Below are positions 1-9,600 of a stretch of DNA of 33,184 bases, in pieces; position 1 is the first letter of the stretch, and the number at the start of each line of letters is the position of its first letter. The notes beneath the pieces are model-generated. The model was given only the letters and a program-made list of their open reading frames with translations, searched no databases and was not told the DNA's origin. Origin of the DNA: SKVR01 sp964410015 (GTDB lineage Bacteria > Bacteroidota > Bacteroidia > Bacteroidales > UBA7960). The stretch is from positions 1 through 33,184 of the forward strand of contig CAYPFV010000017.1 of assembly GCA_964410015.1 (NCBI GenBank), given 5' to 3'. A program made the position numbers and the translations under genes.

Positions 1-49
1 AAAGAAAATGAACACAGATTTGCCGAAAACAAGTTTTCGGAGTGGACTC
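1..49 (-). mobile_element. MITE-like inverted-repeat element, copy 1 (cut by window edge)
   Basis: This is the end of an element whose other part lies outside the window. Bases 1-49 match the reverse complement of the left half of the copy at 15998-16127 almost base for base. Both share the internal palindrome with arms CCGAAAAC and GTTTTCGG, and the terminal GAGTGGACTC. The loop is the main difference (AA here; the other copy reads CTTG/CAAG when inverted). If it behaves like the other copies, the 6-bp target duplication would be ATCAAT at 50-55; the partner repeat cannot be seen. Confidence 0.7.
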
Positions 50-182
50 ATCAATACAATCTGTTTTTCATAAAACCATGTAAATCAAAACTGTGTAACA
101 TTGTGTTTGATTTGAAGAACCCTTTTTGGAAATAGAAAACCAATCAAAAACCAGAAAATCCCTGGAACTCATAATATGTATT

Positions 183-650
183 ATGGCCAAAAAAACACTT
201 TTTAAACTCGAATTTGATTCACCTTTTAAGGTTATGGGTATTTTTTGTCAGGAAAAAGATTACCGGTTTGCATGGATATTAAATACACAATTACACTTTG
301 GGTTTAAAAAAGTAAAGGATTTTGAATTTTATTTGCCTAAACAAAGCACACCCTCTGTTCATTCTGTTTACAGTTTTGAACATGCGAAAATGAATCGTAC
401 ATTTTTCCTTATAAGTAACTGGTCTTTACATGGCAACCGCTTGTTTGACAAACCACCTGCGCCAGATTATATTTTTTTGGTAAAAGCCGATGCTTTCAGA
501 TTTGATTTTTCGCAGATGCTTAAAAAAATAAGGGGATTAAAGCAAGTAACAGCGGCCTATTTACTCGATGATATTCTGGGAAAGAAAAAAGATGGATTTC
601 TCTATGATTTTGAGTTTTTCCTTACACATGATTTAAAAATGAATCTGTAA
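183..650 (+). CDS. IPExxxVDY family protein
   Basis: Small soluble protein of 155 residues, with no signal peptide or membrane segment. The start MAKKTLFKLEF, the following DYRFAWILN stretch and the PAPDYIFLVKAD segment fit the Bacteroidetes IPExxxVDY family, named after a short motif whose Asp-Tyr core is kept here while the IPE part is not. No biochemical role is established. I chose the ATG at 183 rather than the upstream in-frame ATG at 126 because family members begin close to this MAKK and the 19 extra residues look like non-coding sequence. It converges on the GIN gene at 712. Family assignment is from memory of the motif layout. Confidence 0.75.
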   Translation: MAKKTLFKLEFDSPFKVMGIFCQEKDYRFAWILNTQLHFGFKKVKDFEFYLPKQSTPSVHSVYSFEHAKMNRTFFLISNWSLHGNRLFDKPPAPDYIFLVKADAFRFDFSQMLKKIRGLKQVTAAYLLDDILGKKKDGFLYDFEFFLTHDLKMNL

Positions 651-711
651 AAAAAACCTACTACCCAAAACATCGAAAATCCTGGATGAGTCTTACGGAT
701 ATAAATATTTT

Positions 712-1458
712 TTATTTTTTCTTCTTTACGGAGGATGCTCCTGATGTTTTTAAATCGGTGGTTGGATTACCCTCATAAACCAGATCGCTTGCTCCACTAA
801 GTTTCCCTGTAATATTTTCGGTTACCTTAATTCTCAGATCACTTGACCCACTTAGGTTTACCTCTAACTTGTCAGTAACAAGATCAGATTTCTTTACATC
901 GCTTGCTCCATTTAAGGTTGCGTTTGTTGCTTTGGCGTATCCATTAATCCGGGCATCACTTGCGCCTGATAAGTTCATCTCCAGATATTCAACATTTACG
1001 GGTAGTGTCATATCTGAAGCTCCCGATGCCTTTATGCGAAGGGTTGGCTGTTCAATGGTATTGTTAACCGTTACATCTGTTGCTCCGCTTGCGGTAAGGC
1101 TTAGCAATTCAGGTAAGGTGACATACACATTCATTTCTTTTGGATTTATGATGGAAATACCTTTGCCTTCCAGACCAATAACCAACACATCTCCATGGGT
1201 TTCTGTATCAATATGTTTTATTATATTTTCATCGGATTCCACCTCTACATGAAATTTGTCGCCCATGGTGATGAAAAGATTTATAGAGCCGCTTACCGAA
1301 ATACCATTAAAATAGGAAACTTCTCTAACCTCGGTAATTACATTTCCATTCCCTTGAATTGTTTGTGTGTAGGCAGGAAAAGAAACAAAGGACAAGATCA
1401 AAAGCAACATTAACATGTTTCCTGTTTTTTGAATTGTAAAGTGTGTTGTTTTGTTCAT
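712..1458 (-). CDS. Head GIN domain (DUF2807) secreted protein
   Basis: A 248-residue exported protein. The N-terminus has a basic start, a hydrophobic core (about residues 13-28) and a likely signal-peptidase site near PAYTQ. The rest is a DUF2807/head-GIN domain: a GSINLFITMG segment, then seven related turns containing Gly-Ala/Ser-Ser/Thr-Asp (GATD, GASD, GASD, GASD, GSSD, GASD, and a final GASS) spaced about 18-22 residues apart, as expected for a right-handed parallel beta-helix. Such proteins are common in Bacteroidetes envelopes, are often called putative auto-transporter adhesins and have no proven function. It lies 140 bases downstream of the epimerase-like gene on the same strand. 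Confidence 0.85.
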   Translation of the reverse strand: MNKTTHFTIQKTGNMLMLLLILSFVSFPAYTQTIQGNGNVITEVREVSYFNGISVSGSINLFITMGDKFHVEVESDENIIKHIDTETHGDVLVIGLEGKGISIINPKEMNVYVTLPELLSLTASGATDVTVNNTIEQPTLRIKASGASDMTLPVNVEYLEMNLSGASDARINGYAKATNATLNGASDVKKSDLVTDKLEVNLSGSSDLRIKVTENITGKLSGASDLVYEGNPTTDLKTSGASSVKKKK

Positions 1459-1598
1459 GGATGTTTTTTTTTGAATGAAGACTATTTAAATTAAAACACT
1501 TTTAAGACGTTTTATTGCCCGAAATAGTTACAGGCAAAAAAGCAAAATAAGTATTTTCAGGATGAAACTTTACCATTCATTAAAAAATTAACCCGGAT

Positions 1599-2708
1599 TT
1601 AAACCTGATTTTCTGTTGTGTCCATTTCTTCCATGAGGCTCTCTACAATTCTTTTTCCTGATTTGCCGTCCCACATTTCGGGCATTCTGCCGGGTTTAAT
1701 CATTCCTTTTATGATGTCTTCAGCAGATTTTTCAGCTTTTTCCAGGTCGTAACCTACCAACTGATTGGTTCCAACATCCAGTGTTACAATTCTTTCGGTA
1801 TATTTTCTCAGGGTAATACACTGGCAGCTCAAATAGGTGGTTTCCTCTTGTATGGTTTCACTATCGGTAATTACCGCTTCTGCATTATTGAGCAAAGATA
1901 AAAAGTCAATATAATCAGGAGGATCTATCATAGCAATAGATTTTATCAGCTTTTCGGGAAGCATCTGATAAATGCTGTTTTTTAATCCTGGAGGAATAAT
2001 CCAGATGATTCTGATTTTTTTTTGTAATCGACCGATCATTTCCGAAAGATCACCCAGATTTTCTTTGAATAAAGTGCTTTCTTTTTTATGAAGGCAAATC
2101 AGCAAATACCCTTTTCCGTCCGTTTCTAACTTTTGGGTTATGGATGATTCTTCCATATCAGACCAGTAAAGTTCTAATACATCGATAAGTGGGTTGCCGG
2201 TAAAAAAAATGTAGTCGTTATCTTTTCCGCTTTCACGGAGGTTTTTCATGGCGCTGTGTTCGCTAATGAAATTATATTCACAAAGAACATCAATCAAAAT
2301 TCGGTTTGTTTCGGCAGCATCATTTTGGTCAAAACATCTCAATCCTGCATCAATATTGGCAATAGGTATTTTCATTTTGGATGCAGTAATGGCTACAGAA
2401 AGAATTGTATCCTGATCGCCCGATAAAATAACCAGATCAGGATTTACCTCTGTGAGTACCCTTTCAACCTCCAAGATGGTTTGTCCGGTTTGGCTGGCGT
2501 TACTTCCCTCTTTTACTGAAATGTTATGATGTATTTTCGGAAAATCCAGATCATGATATTTTGCCATCGAATAGTTACTTTCTTCTTCGTACATAATGTG
2601 GCAAATTAAATGCCTTACCTCTTTGCGGTATTTTTTAAATGCTTTATCTACGGATGTAATTTTCAATAAATTTTGATTTGTAGAAGTAAAACTGATTACT
2701 TTCTTCAT
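1599..2708 (-). CDS. Divergent UDP-N-acetylglucosamine 2-epimerase (WecB-like)
   Basis: A 369-residue protein with the two-lobed GT-B-like layout of non-hydrolysing UDP-GlcNAc 2-epimerases, which interconvert UDP-GlcNAc and UDP-ManNAc for surface polysaccharides. Recognisable segments are SGDQDT (family GDTTT), NIDAGLR (family HVEAGLR), ETNR (family EEANR), GNPLID, LHKKES (family GHRRES) and TDSETIQEE (family TDSGGIQEE). Aligned by eye with E. coli WecB, K15, D95 and H213 have counterparts K16, D98 and H207. E117 is D120 and E131 appears to be A132, and the GTRPE nucleotide-binding start has become STNQN. It may be an altered or inactive epimerase or have another substrate. No other polysaccharide genes lie nearby. 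Confidence 0.75.
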   Translation of the reverse strand: MKKVISFTSTNQNLLKITSVDKAFKKYRKEVRHLICHIMYEEESNYSMAKYHDLDFPKIHHNISVKEGSNASQTGQTILEVERVLTEVNPDLVILSGDQDTILSVAITASKMKIPIANIDAGLRCFDQNDAAETNRILIDVLCEYNFISEHSAMKNLRESGKDNDYIFFTGNPLIDVLELYWSDMEESSITQKLETDGKGYLLICLHKKESTLFKENLGDLSEMIGRLQKKIRIIWIIPPGLKNSIYQMLPEKLIKSIAMIDPPDYIDFLSLLNNAEAVITDSETIQEETTYLSCQCITLRKYTERIVTLDVGTNQLVGYDLEKAEKSAEDIIKGMIKPGRMPEMWDGKSGKRIVESLMEEMDTTENQV

Positions 2709-3499
2709 AAAAGTTCTTTTTCGTGAAAACTAGTGTTTTATCTATTTTAGACGGGTTATAGTTTGATAACAGATCATGTGTACCGTACAGTAAAGATAGA
2801 AATTTTTGACAGATTCTTTTGCAATTTATATTCTGTCTTATTTTTTGATTTTCTCTTTTTTCTATCTAATTGTGCAGTATCGTACAAGCATTGTTCGTAA
2901 ACGAACACAATTATAAGATTAAAATCCTAAATGATTTTTCTCCACAGTCAATACTTCATGCCTGTTGCTGATTTCTGATTTAGTTCTTTTTGTTCGGTTT
3001 AATTGCCGGTAGCAACAACTAAATTTTGAACGTTAAATGTTTTATGGTCAAAATTCTCTGATCCTGTTGTTTTGCATTGCTGTCATTACAACCAGATAAG
3101 GAAATATCAATGTTATATCATCAATCCTTAAATTTTTGTCTTTTCCATCAATTTTTTCGTTTTCTTAATTAAAACCACCACCCTTAAAACTTTTTAAGTG
3201 TAATGCGTTTCACATCATAAATAATTTCTTACAATTCTTTTTCTGCCATCAATATAAATTATAAAACATTAAAATTGTATTCACAAAAATGTATTTTAAA
3301 CAAAATGTAAAAATATCAGTAAATCAACGTATTATGTGTACTTTTTATTTTCATAATGGAAAAAAATAATGCTCTGATATTTTCTGTATTGTTTTTGCAA
3401 AAACTGGTATTTACAAAAAAATAAAATTTAACCGGACAAAAGGCAAGAGTGGCACTATAATTGTTAAAACCAAAACTTTAAAAACCAACGAAGTTTTTC
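2709..3499. other. AT-rich intergenic region, no gene seen
   Basis: These 791 bases separate the minus-strand epimerase-like gene from the plus-strand tetR gene, so both promoters should lie here. No reading frame on either strand looks like a gene. Visible structure: the 11-bp palindrome TGTACCGTACA at 2779-2789, a related AGTATCGTACA at 2876-2886, and an 8-bp inverted repeat TAATTGTG (2867-2874) / CACAATTA (2906-2913). The rest is low-complexity A/T sequence. Confidence 0.6.
3456..3463 (+). promoter_or_regulatory. Candidate -7 element for the efflux operon
   Basis: TATAATTG matches the Bacteroidetes -7 consensus TAnnTTTG at five of its six fixed positions and lies 37 bases before the tetR start. 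I could not find a clear -33 TTTG at the usual distance, so this is weak. Confidence 0.25.
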
Positions 3500-4108
3500 A
3501 TGATGGAGTTAAAAAACAAGATTAAAGAGCGCGCAGCAGAATTATTTTTTAAATATGGTATTCGTTCCATTACCATGGATGAGGTTGCCGAGTCTCTTGG
3601 CATGTCGAAACGAACACTTTACGAAAGTTTTAAAAACAAGGAAGATCTTCTGAAAGAATGTATAGAACATCAATATGAGAAAAATATTGGCATTGGTAAT
3701 CAACTAATGTCAGATCATTCTAATGATCCACTGGAAGTTCTTTTTCAAACTTTTCGTTCTACGGTTATAAATTTAAATAGCATACATCCCAATTTTTTCA
3801 ACGACATTCAAAAGTATCATTCCCATTTATGGAAAGACCATGTGAAAAGAAAGCAGGAAGAGGGTATCCAAACAACGTGCAAACTAATAGAAAAGGGGAT
3901 TTCTGCAGGAATATTCAGGCAAGGTGTTGATGCGCAAATCCTGTCAAGATTAATACATGCTTCTATGGAACAGATGAGCACGCAGGATATTTTTCCGGAG
4001 ACCCGTTTTCCGAGGTCAGAAGTTTTTCAGCAGGTTTTTCTCAATTTTATCAGGGGCATGGCTTCTAAAGAAGGTTTGATAAAAATTGACGAAAAATTTC
4101 AACTTTAA
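3500..4108 (+). CDS. TetR/AcrR family transcriptional regulator
   Basis: A 202-residue DNA-binding repressor. The N-terminal helix-turn-helix covers about residues 7-52, with the typical AELFFKYGIRSITMDEVA and SLGMSKRTLYESFKNKEDLL segments. The C-terminal 150 residues form the variable all-helical ligand domain. It is the first gene of a five-gene set with outer-membrane channel, adaptor, RND pump and PG0541 protein, 85 bases before the channel start at 4194. That position suggests it controls its own operon in response to a pump substrate, which is inference from context. A second ATG directly follows the first (3503), so the start is uncertain by one codon. Confidence 0.92.
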   Translation: MMELKNKIKERAAELFFKYGIRSITMDEVAESLGMSKRTLYESFKNKEDLLKECIEHQYEKNIGIGNQLMSDHSNDPLEVLFQTFRSTVINLNSIHPNFFNDIQKYHSHLWKDHVKRKQEEGIQTTCKLIEKGISAGIFRQGVDAQILSRLIHASMEQMSTQDIFPETRFPRSEVFQQVFLNFIRGMASKEGLIKIDEKFQL

Positions 4109-4193
4109 TCAAAACATCAACTAATAAACAACCCATAAATATGTAAAACAACCCATGAAATTCCAAAAAAAAGTACAACAAAGTAAAAGGGAT

Positions 4194-5558
4194 ATGAAAA
4201 CCAACAAGCGACTGATCTTTGGTTATCTCTTGTTTTTTTCGTTGATTGGCATGATTGTCCCACTGTCTGTTTCCGGACAGTCAGACACGGTGTTCTTTGA
4301 TCGTGAAACAGCTGTGAAAACAGCACTTGAAAACAACCCGGGTGTGCAAATCGCACTGCTGGAAAAAATTCGCACCCAGGCCAAAGAAGACGAAGCACGG
4401 GGCAATCTTTTACCCTCTGTAAGTGCATCAGGAAGTTACACACGCAACCTTAAAAAACAGGTGATATTTTTCCCTGAAGAAATGGCAGTATTGTTTGGTG
4501 GCAATACCGCTCTTGAAGTGGGGTCTGATAATTCTTACATGGGAGCGCTTTCCCTGACTTTGCCGGTTTATAATCCGGTGATATTAGCTAACATCAGGGC
4601 GGCCGAAATTGAACAAACCTTGTCAGATGAAAATTTGCGTGCTACCGAAATTGATCTTACCTACAATGTCCAAAAAGCCTGGTATGATGCATTACTCGCT
4701 AAAGAGTCTTTGGATGTGATTCGCCTGAGTTTTGAAAATGCACGCCAAAATCTTGAAAATATCCAAAAACTCTATGAGCAAGGCATGGTGGCAGAATATG
4801 ATCTGATCAGAGCAGAAGTACAAACAGAAAATATTAAACCCGAAGTGCTTCAGGCAGAAAATGCCCTGGATATCAGTTTAAATTTCTTGAAAACAATTAT
4901 TGGCCTTGAAGAGGACCTTGTCATTGAGGTAAGAGGAAGCTTGCTGGAAAGTGCTGAAACAATGCTTTCAGAATTTTCTATCACTCAAGCAGAAAGATCG
5001 TTGCTCAACAACTCTGATTATGTAAACCTGGGATTACAAAAAAACCTTTTAATGCAGCAAAAACAAGTGATTAAATCCGGTAATTTGCCTTCTCTGAATG
5101 CCATTACCAACTATGCATATATTACCGAAGCCAATAATTTTGAACTCGCCAAATACGACTGGGTAAATACTGCTTCCGCAGGATTGCAGCTCAACATTCC
5201 CATTTTCCGTGGTTTTACCAATCGCAACCAGGTAAAGCAAGTGGATATTTCTATTCAACAACTTGACCTGCAAAAAGAATATCTGAAAGACAACTTAAAC
5301 GTTGAGTTAACCAATATTTTAAAATCGATGGATGTGGCGCTTCAAAAGGCAGCGGATGCCGAAAGAAACGTAGAATTGGCACAAAGGGGATTCAACATTG
5401 CCAGAGTACGTTACGATTCGGGGCAGGGAACTTTGCTGGAACTCAACGATAGTGAAGTGGCGCTTACAAGAGCAAGGTTTAATCTGCTCAGCTCCAAACA
5501 TGAGTTGCTTACTGCTAAGATCAGATATGATCAGTTTATCGGTAAAAATGACATTTAA
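4194..5558 (+). CDS. TolC family outer membrane efflux protein
   Basis: Outer-membrane channel of a tripartite efflux pump. I chose the ATG at 4194 (454 residues) because it starts a clean signal peptide: MKTNKR, a hydrophobic core to about residue 25, and a likely cleavage after SVSG. The in-frame ATG at 4155 would put 13 charged residues in front. The mature protein shows the two-fold TolC pattern of long helices: ALENNPGVQIALLEK near the start, LTYNVQKAWYDALLAKESL in the first half, and a second matching set ending in RYDSGQGTLLELNDSEVAL and LLTAKIRYDQFIG. It is followed after 56 bases by the adaptor gene. Confidence 0.93.
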   Translation: MKTNKRLIFGYLLFFSLIGMIVPLSVSGQSDTVFFDRETAVKTALENNPGVQIALLEKIRTQAKEDEARGNLLPSVSASGSYTRNLKKQVIFFPEEMAVLFGGNTALEVGSDNSYMGALSLTLPVYNPVILANIRAAEIEQTLSDENLRATEIDLTYNVQKAWYDALLAKESLDVIRLSFENARQNLENIQKLYEQGMVAEYDLIRAEVQTENIKPEVLQAENALDISLNFLKTIIGLEEDLVIEVRGSLLESAETMLSEFSITQAERSLLNNSDYVNLGLQKNLLMQQKQVIKSGNLPSLNAITNYAYITEANNFELAKYDWVNTASAGLQLNIPIFRGFTNRNQVKQVDISIQQLDLQKEYLKDNLNVELTNILKSMDVALQKAADAERNVELAQRGFNIARVRYDSGQGTLLELNDSEVALTRARFNLLSSKHELLTAKIRYDQFIGKNDI

Positions 5559-5614
5559 AGAATTTTTCCTAATAAATAGATAATAAACTTTATAAAATCA
5601 TTAAAACACAGAAT

Positions 5615-6685
5615 ATGAGAGTTATGCAAAATAAGTATGGATGGGTGGTTTTTCTCTTCCATATCTTTTTGGGTGTTTCCTGCTCCACCACAGGGAGTGA
5701 TAAAAACAACCAGGATAGAAAAACGCCTGTAAGGGTTGCACCTGCTACAATTGAAAACGTTAGTAATGATCTGGAATTTACGGGTGTTGTGCAGGCTTAT
5801 GAAGTTGCACATATTGCCCCTTCTATGCCGGTTCGGATCGAAAAAATTTTGGTTGATGTAGGTGATAAGGTTTCAAAAGGTCAGTTACTGGTCCAAATGG
5901 ATCGTACGCAATTGTTTCAGGCTCAGGTGCAGCTCAATAATCTTGAAAAAGAACTTTCAAGACTCGATACACTGCTGAAGGCAGGAGCGGTAACACAGCA
6001 AAATTACGATCAGTTGAAGACCCAATACGATGTAGCCAAAAGTAATATTGCCGACTTATCTACCCAGACAGAAATCAGATCCTCTTTAAATGGAGTTGTT
6101 ACAGACCGCTACTACAGCGAGGGCGAAATGTTTTCTATGACTCCTGGTCCGGCCGGAAAACCTGCCATTGTTACCGTCAACCAAGTTCAACCCGTTAAAG
6201 TTATGATCAATGTCTCTGAAAGATTTTTTCCGGTTTTGCAGACCGGGCAAACTGCACGGGTAACATCCGATGTATTTCCCAACAGGTCATTCGATGGACG
6301 TGTCAACAAAATTTCTCCGGTGGTTGACCGTGCTTCCGGCACTTTCTCAGTAGAAATTGTTATAGATAATAACGATGAAACTTTAAGACCGGGCATGTTT
6401 GCACGTGTTTCTCTCAACCTTGGGCAACAAGATGTATTTCTTGTACCCGCACTGGCGGTATTAAAGCAATCGGGATCGGATGAAAGATTTGTTTTTGTTG
6501 TGGAAGACCAAAAAGCGGTAAGACAAACCGTACAGACAGGAAGAAAATTTGATGCTCAAATCGAAATCCTTTCCGGTATCCGTCAGGGACAGCAATTGGT
6601 CGTCAGTGGTCAGCATAACCTCATCCAGGGAAGTAAAGTAGAGATATTGAATGAAATCACCGATCAGAAAAATACAAAAAAATGA
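5615..6685 (+). CDS. RND efflux periplasmic adaptor (HlyD/MFP family), lipoprotein
   Basis: Membrane-fusion adaptor of 356 residues joining the inner-membrane pump to the TolC channel. The N-terminus is a lipoprotein signal with lipobox LGVSC, Cys23 being the expected lipid anchor. Then come a lipoyl/barrel-sandwich half (PSMPVRIEKILVDVGDKVSKGQLLVQMD, quoted here by its ends PSMPVR and LLVQMD), a short alpha-hairpin (about 105-150), the second barrel half with SSLNGVVTDRYYSEGEM, a beta-barrel domain with LRPGMFARVSL and a membrane-proximal C-terminal domain. The short hairpin is usual for this MFP type. Its stop overlaps the next gene's start (ATGA, 6682-6685), showing translational coupling with the pump. 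Confidence 0.94.
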   Translation: MRVMQNKYGWVVFLFHIFLGVSCSTTGSDKNNQDRKTPVRVAPATIENVSNDLEFTGVVQAYEVAHIAPSMPVRIEKILVDVGDKVSKGQLLVQMDRTQLFQAQVQLNNLEKELSRLDTLLKAGAVTQQNYDQLKTQYDVAKSNIADLSTQTEIRSSLNGVVTDRYYSEGEMFSMTPGPAGKPAIVTVNQVQPVKVMINVSERFFPVLQTGQTARVTSDVFPNRSFDGRVNKISPVVDRASGTFSVEIVIDNNDETLRPGMFARVSLNLGQQDVFLVPALAVLKQSGSDERFVFVVEDQKAVRQTVQTGRKFDAQIEILSGIRQGQQLVVSGQHNLIQGSKVEILNEITDQKNTKK

Positions 6686-9600
6686 GTTTATATAGCAGAG
6701 CGGTTCACAGACCGATTACCACCCTGGTGATTTTTATCGCCATTATTGTAATGGGGGTATTTACTTTGAGAAATATGCCCATCGACCTTTATCCCGAGAT
6801 TGATCCTCCCTTTATTAGTGTTTTCACTATTTATCCTGGTGCCAGTGCTTCCGACATCGAAACCAATGTTACCCGTCCGCTTGAAGATAATCTGAGTACC
6901 ATCACAAATCTGAAGAACATGACCTCTCAATCGAGGGAAGAAATATCTACCATTACTTTGGAGTTTGAGTATGAAACCAATCTCGATGAGGCTACCAACG
7001 AGATCAGGGATAATATCGGGCGCATACTTCGCTTTCTGCCCGAAGAAATAGAAGAACCCGTAGTCTTTAAGTTTTCATCGAGCATGATTCCGGTTATGAT
7101 GCTCTCTGCCACCGCACAGGAAAGCTATCCTGCACTCACTAAAATTCTGGATGAGAGAGTCATTAATCCACTGAACCGCATTGAGGGGGTAGGCGCTGTG
7201 GGTATTTTTGGCGGACCCGAAAGAGAAGTGCAGGTTAATGTAGACCCTCGATTGATGGATGCCCACAACATAACAGTAGAACAACTTGGGGGCATTCTGG
7301 CATCTGAAAATATTACCCTGCCCAGTGGAAATATTAAAATGGGACAAGTAGACTATCCTCTGCGTTTTACCGGAGAATTTGATGAAAGCAGCCGCATAAA
7401 AAATATTGTTGTTGGAAATTTTGATGGCAAACCTGTATATATAAAAGATATCGCTGAAGTTAAAGATACCCTCAAAGAAATGACCATTGAAGAACGCATC
7501 AATGGAGACCTGGGTTTGAGACTTATAGTACAGAAGCAATCAGGTGCCAATACCGTTCAAATTGCCAGTCAGGTAAACGAAATGCTTGTTGACCTGAAAA
7601 AAAACCTTCCTCCCGATATTGAAATTGATGTGGTTTTTGATACTTCTGAGTTTATTAACAATTCCATCAGCAATCTTATCCAGATTTTATATTATGCCGC
7701 CATTTTCGTTACCCTGGTAGTATTGTTTTTTATCGGTAGATGGCGTGCTACGTTTATCATCATTCTCACCATACCTGTTTCGCTGGTCACGGCATTTATT
7801 TACCTTTACTTTACGGGAAACACCCTGAATCTTATTTCTCTTTCTTCTCTTACCATTGCCATGGGAATGGTAGTGGATGACGCTATCGTAGTACTTGAAA
7901 ACATTACCCGTCAACTTGAAAAAGGGAGCACTCCCCGCGAAGCAGCTGTTTACGGAACCAATGAAGTAGGTCTTGCTGTGGTTGCTTCCACCCTTACCGT
8001 AGTAGCGGTATTCCTGCCCATGACTCTCATCACTGGTTTGATGGGCATGTTTTTCCGGCAACTGGGATGGATTGTTACCATCACTGTTTCCATCTCAACC
8101 ATTGCTGCATTATCTCTCACTCCTATGCTGTCTTCTCAGCTACTTCAATATTCTGGTTCCAAAAGAAAAGGATTGGGTGTGAAAACCACTGCTTTTATTG
8201 AAAATCAACTCAACGGTTTGGATAATCTCTACTCCCGCCTTTTGAATTGGGCTATCCTACGCAAAAAGACAGTATTTGCCATAGTCATTTTGGTTTTTGT
8301 TTCCAGTCTGGCCTTATTTCCCTTTATCGGAACAGGATTTTTCCCTGAAGCCGATAACAGTAGGGTAGAGATTTCTGCTGAATTACCCACAGGATTGCGA
8401 TTGGAAGAAACCAACAAAGTGGCAGCACAAATAGAATCTTTGTTGCTGCAGAATTACCCGGAAATTGAAATGGTTAGCAGCAGTGCAGGTTACAGTACTA
8501 CTGCAGGTATTTTTGGTGACCCACGGGCAGGAAGCCATTCTATCAATTTTTCTTTTAACCTTGTTAGCCCTTCCAAACGGGAAAGAGATGTGTTTGAAGT
8601 TGCCGACGGAATGAGAAATGATTTACTGATGTTTCCTGAAATTGTAAATTTCACTGTCGAGACAGAAGGTGGTGGTTTTGGTGAAGGAGCACCAGTCGAG
8701 ATTGAGGTTTACAGCGATGATTTTGATCAAACCAATGCTTTTGCCCTTCAACTTGTTGATAGTGTGTCGAATATAAAAGGCACCCGCGATGTTGATATAA
8801 GTCGTGGACCTGAAAAACCCGAATTACGCATTATACCCGATCAGGAAAAAATGGCTATGTTTGGTTTAAACACATCTACGGTTTCACGTGCATTGCGCAA
8901 CAGGATTGAAGGTATGATCGCTACTCAGTTTCGAGAGGATGGGGATGAATATAATGTAGTGATTCGCCACAAAGAAGATTTCCGAAACAGTATTGCCGAT
9001 ATTGAAAATATTTCTGTTCAAACTCCCATGGGTACGATGGTAAGGATCAAAGAGTTTGCCCATGTCGAAGAATTTTTCACCCCTCCCAATATCGAGAGGA
9101 AAAACAGGATGCGGTATCTGATTGTTTCAAGTCAGATTTTTGGGCGCTCCCTCGGACAGGTCACAACAGATATTGAGCGCACCCTTGAAAATATGGATGT
9201 TCCGCCCGGAATTGATATCCGCCTTGGCGGGCAGATACAGGAACAACAGGAAGCCTTTGCCGACCTGTTGCTGTTGCTTGCCTTGAGTATTTTCCTTGTT
9301 TATGTGGTAATGGCATCACAATTCGAATCGTTTTCCATGCCCTTTATCATCATGATGGCGGTTCCTTTCTCTTTTACCGGTGTATTTCTGGCATTATTTC
9401 TCAGTGGTACCGAGTTTAATGTTATCTCGTTTATAGGTGCGATAATACTGGTAGGTATTGTGGTGAAAAACTCCATTGTACTCATCGACTTCACCAACCT
9501 TTTGGTAGCCAGGGGCAGAAGTGTTGTTGTGGCGGTAAAGCAGGCCGGCAGATCACGTTTACGTCCGGTGCTTATGACCACACTCACCACCTTGCTGGCC

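Noticed and set aside
1501..1598. Terminator between the epimerase-like gene and the GIN gene (ATTGCC / GGCAA pairing near 1515-1535)
   Set aside because: Only about five to six base pairs with a long loop and no T-run on the needed strand.
1599..2708. Glycosyltransferase instead of epimerase
   Set aside because: The GDQDT, NIDAGLR, ETNR and TDSETIQEE segments follow the WecB order closely; only the catalytic details differ.
4155..4193. Upstream start for the TolC-type gene
   Set aside because: The 13 extra charged residues would bury the signal peptide; the ATG at 4194 gives a proper one.
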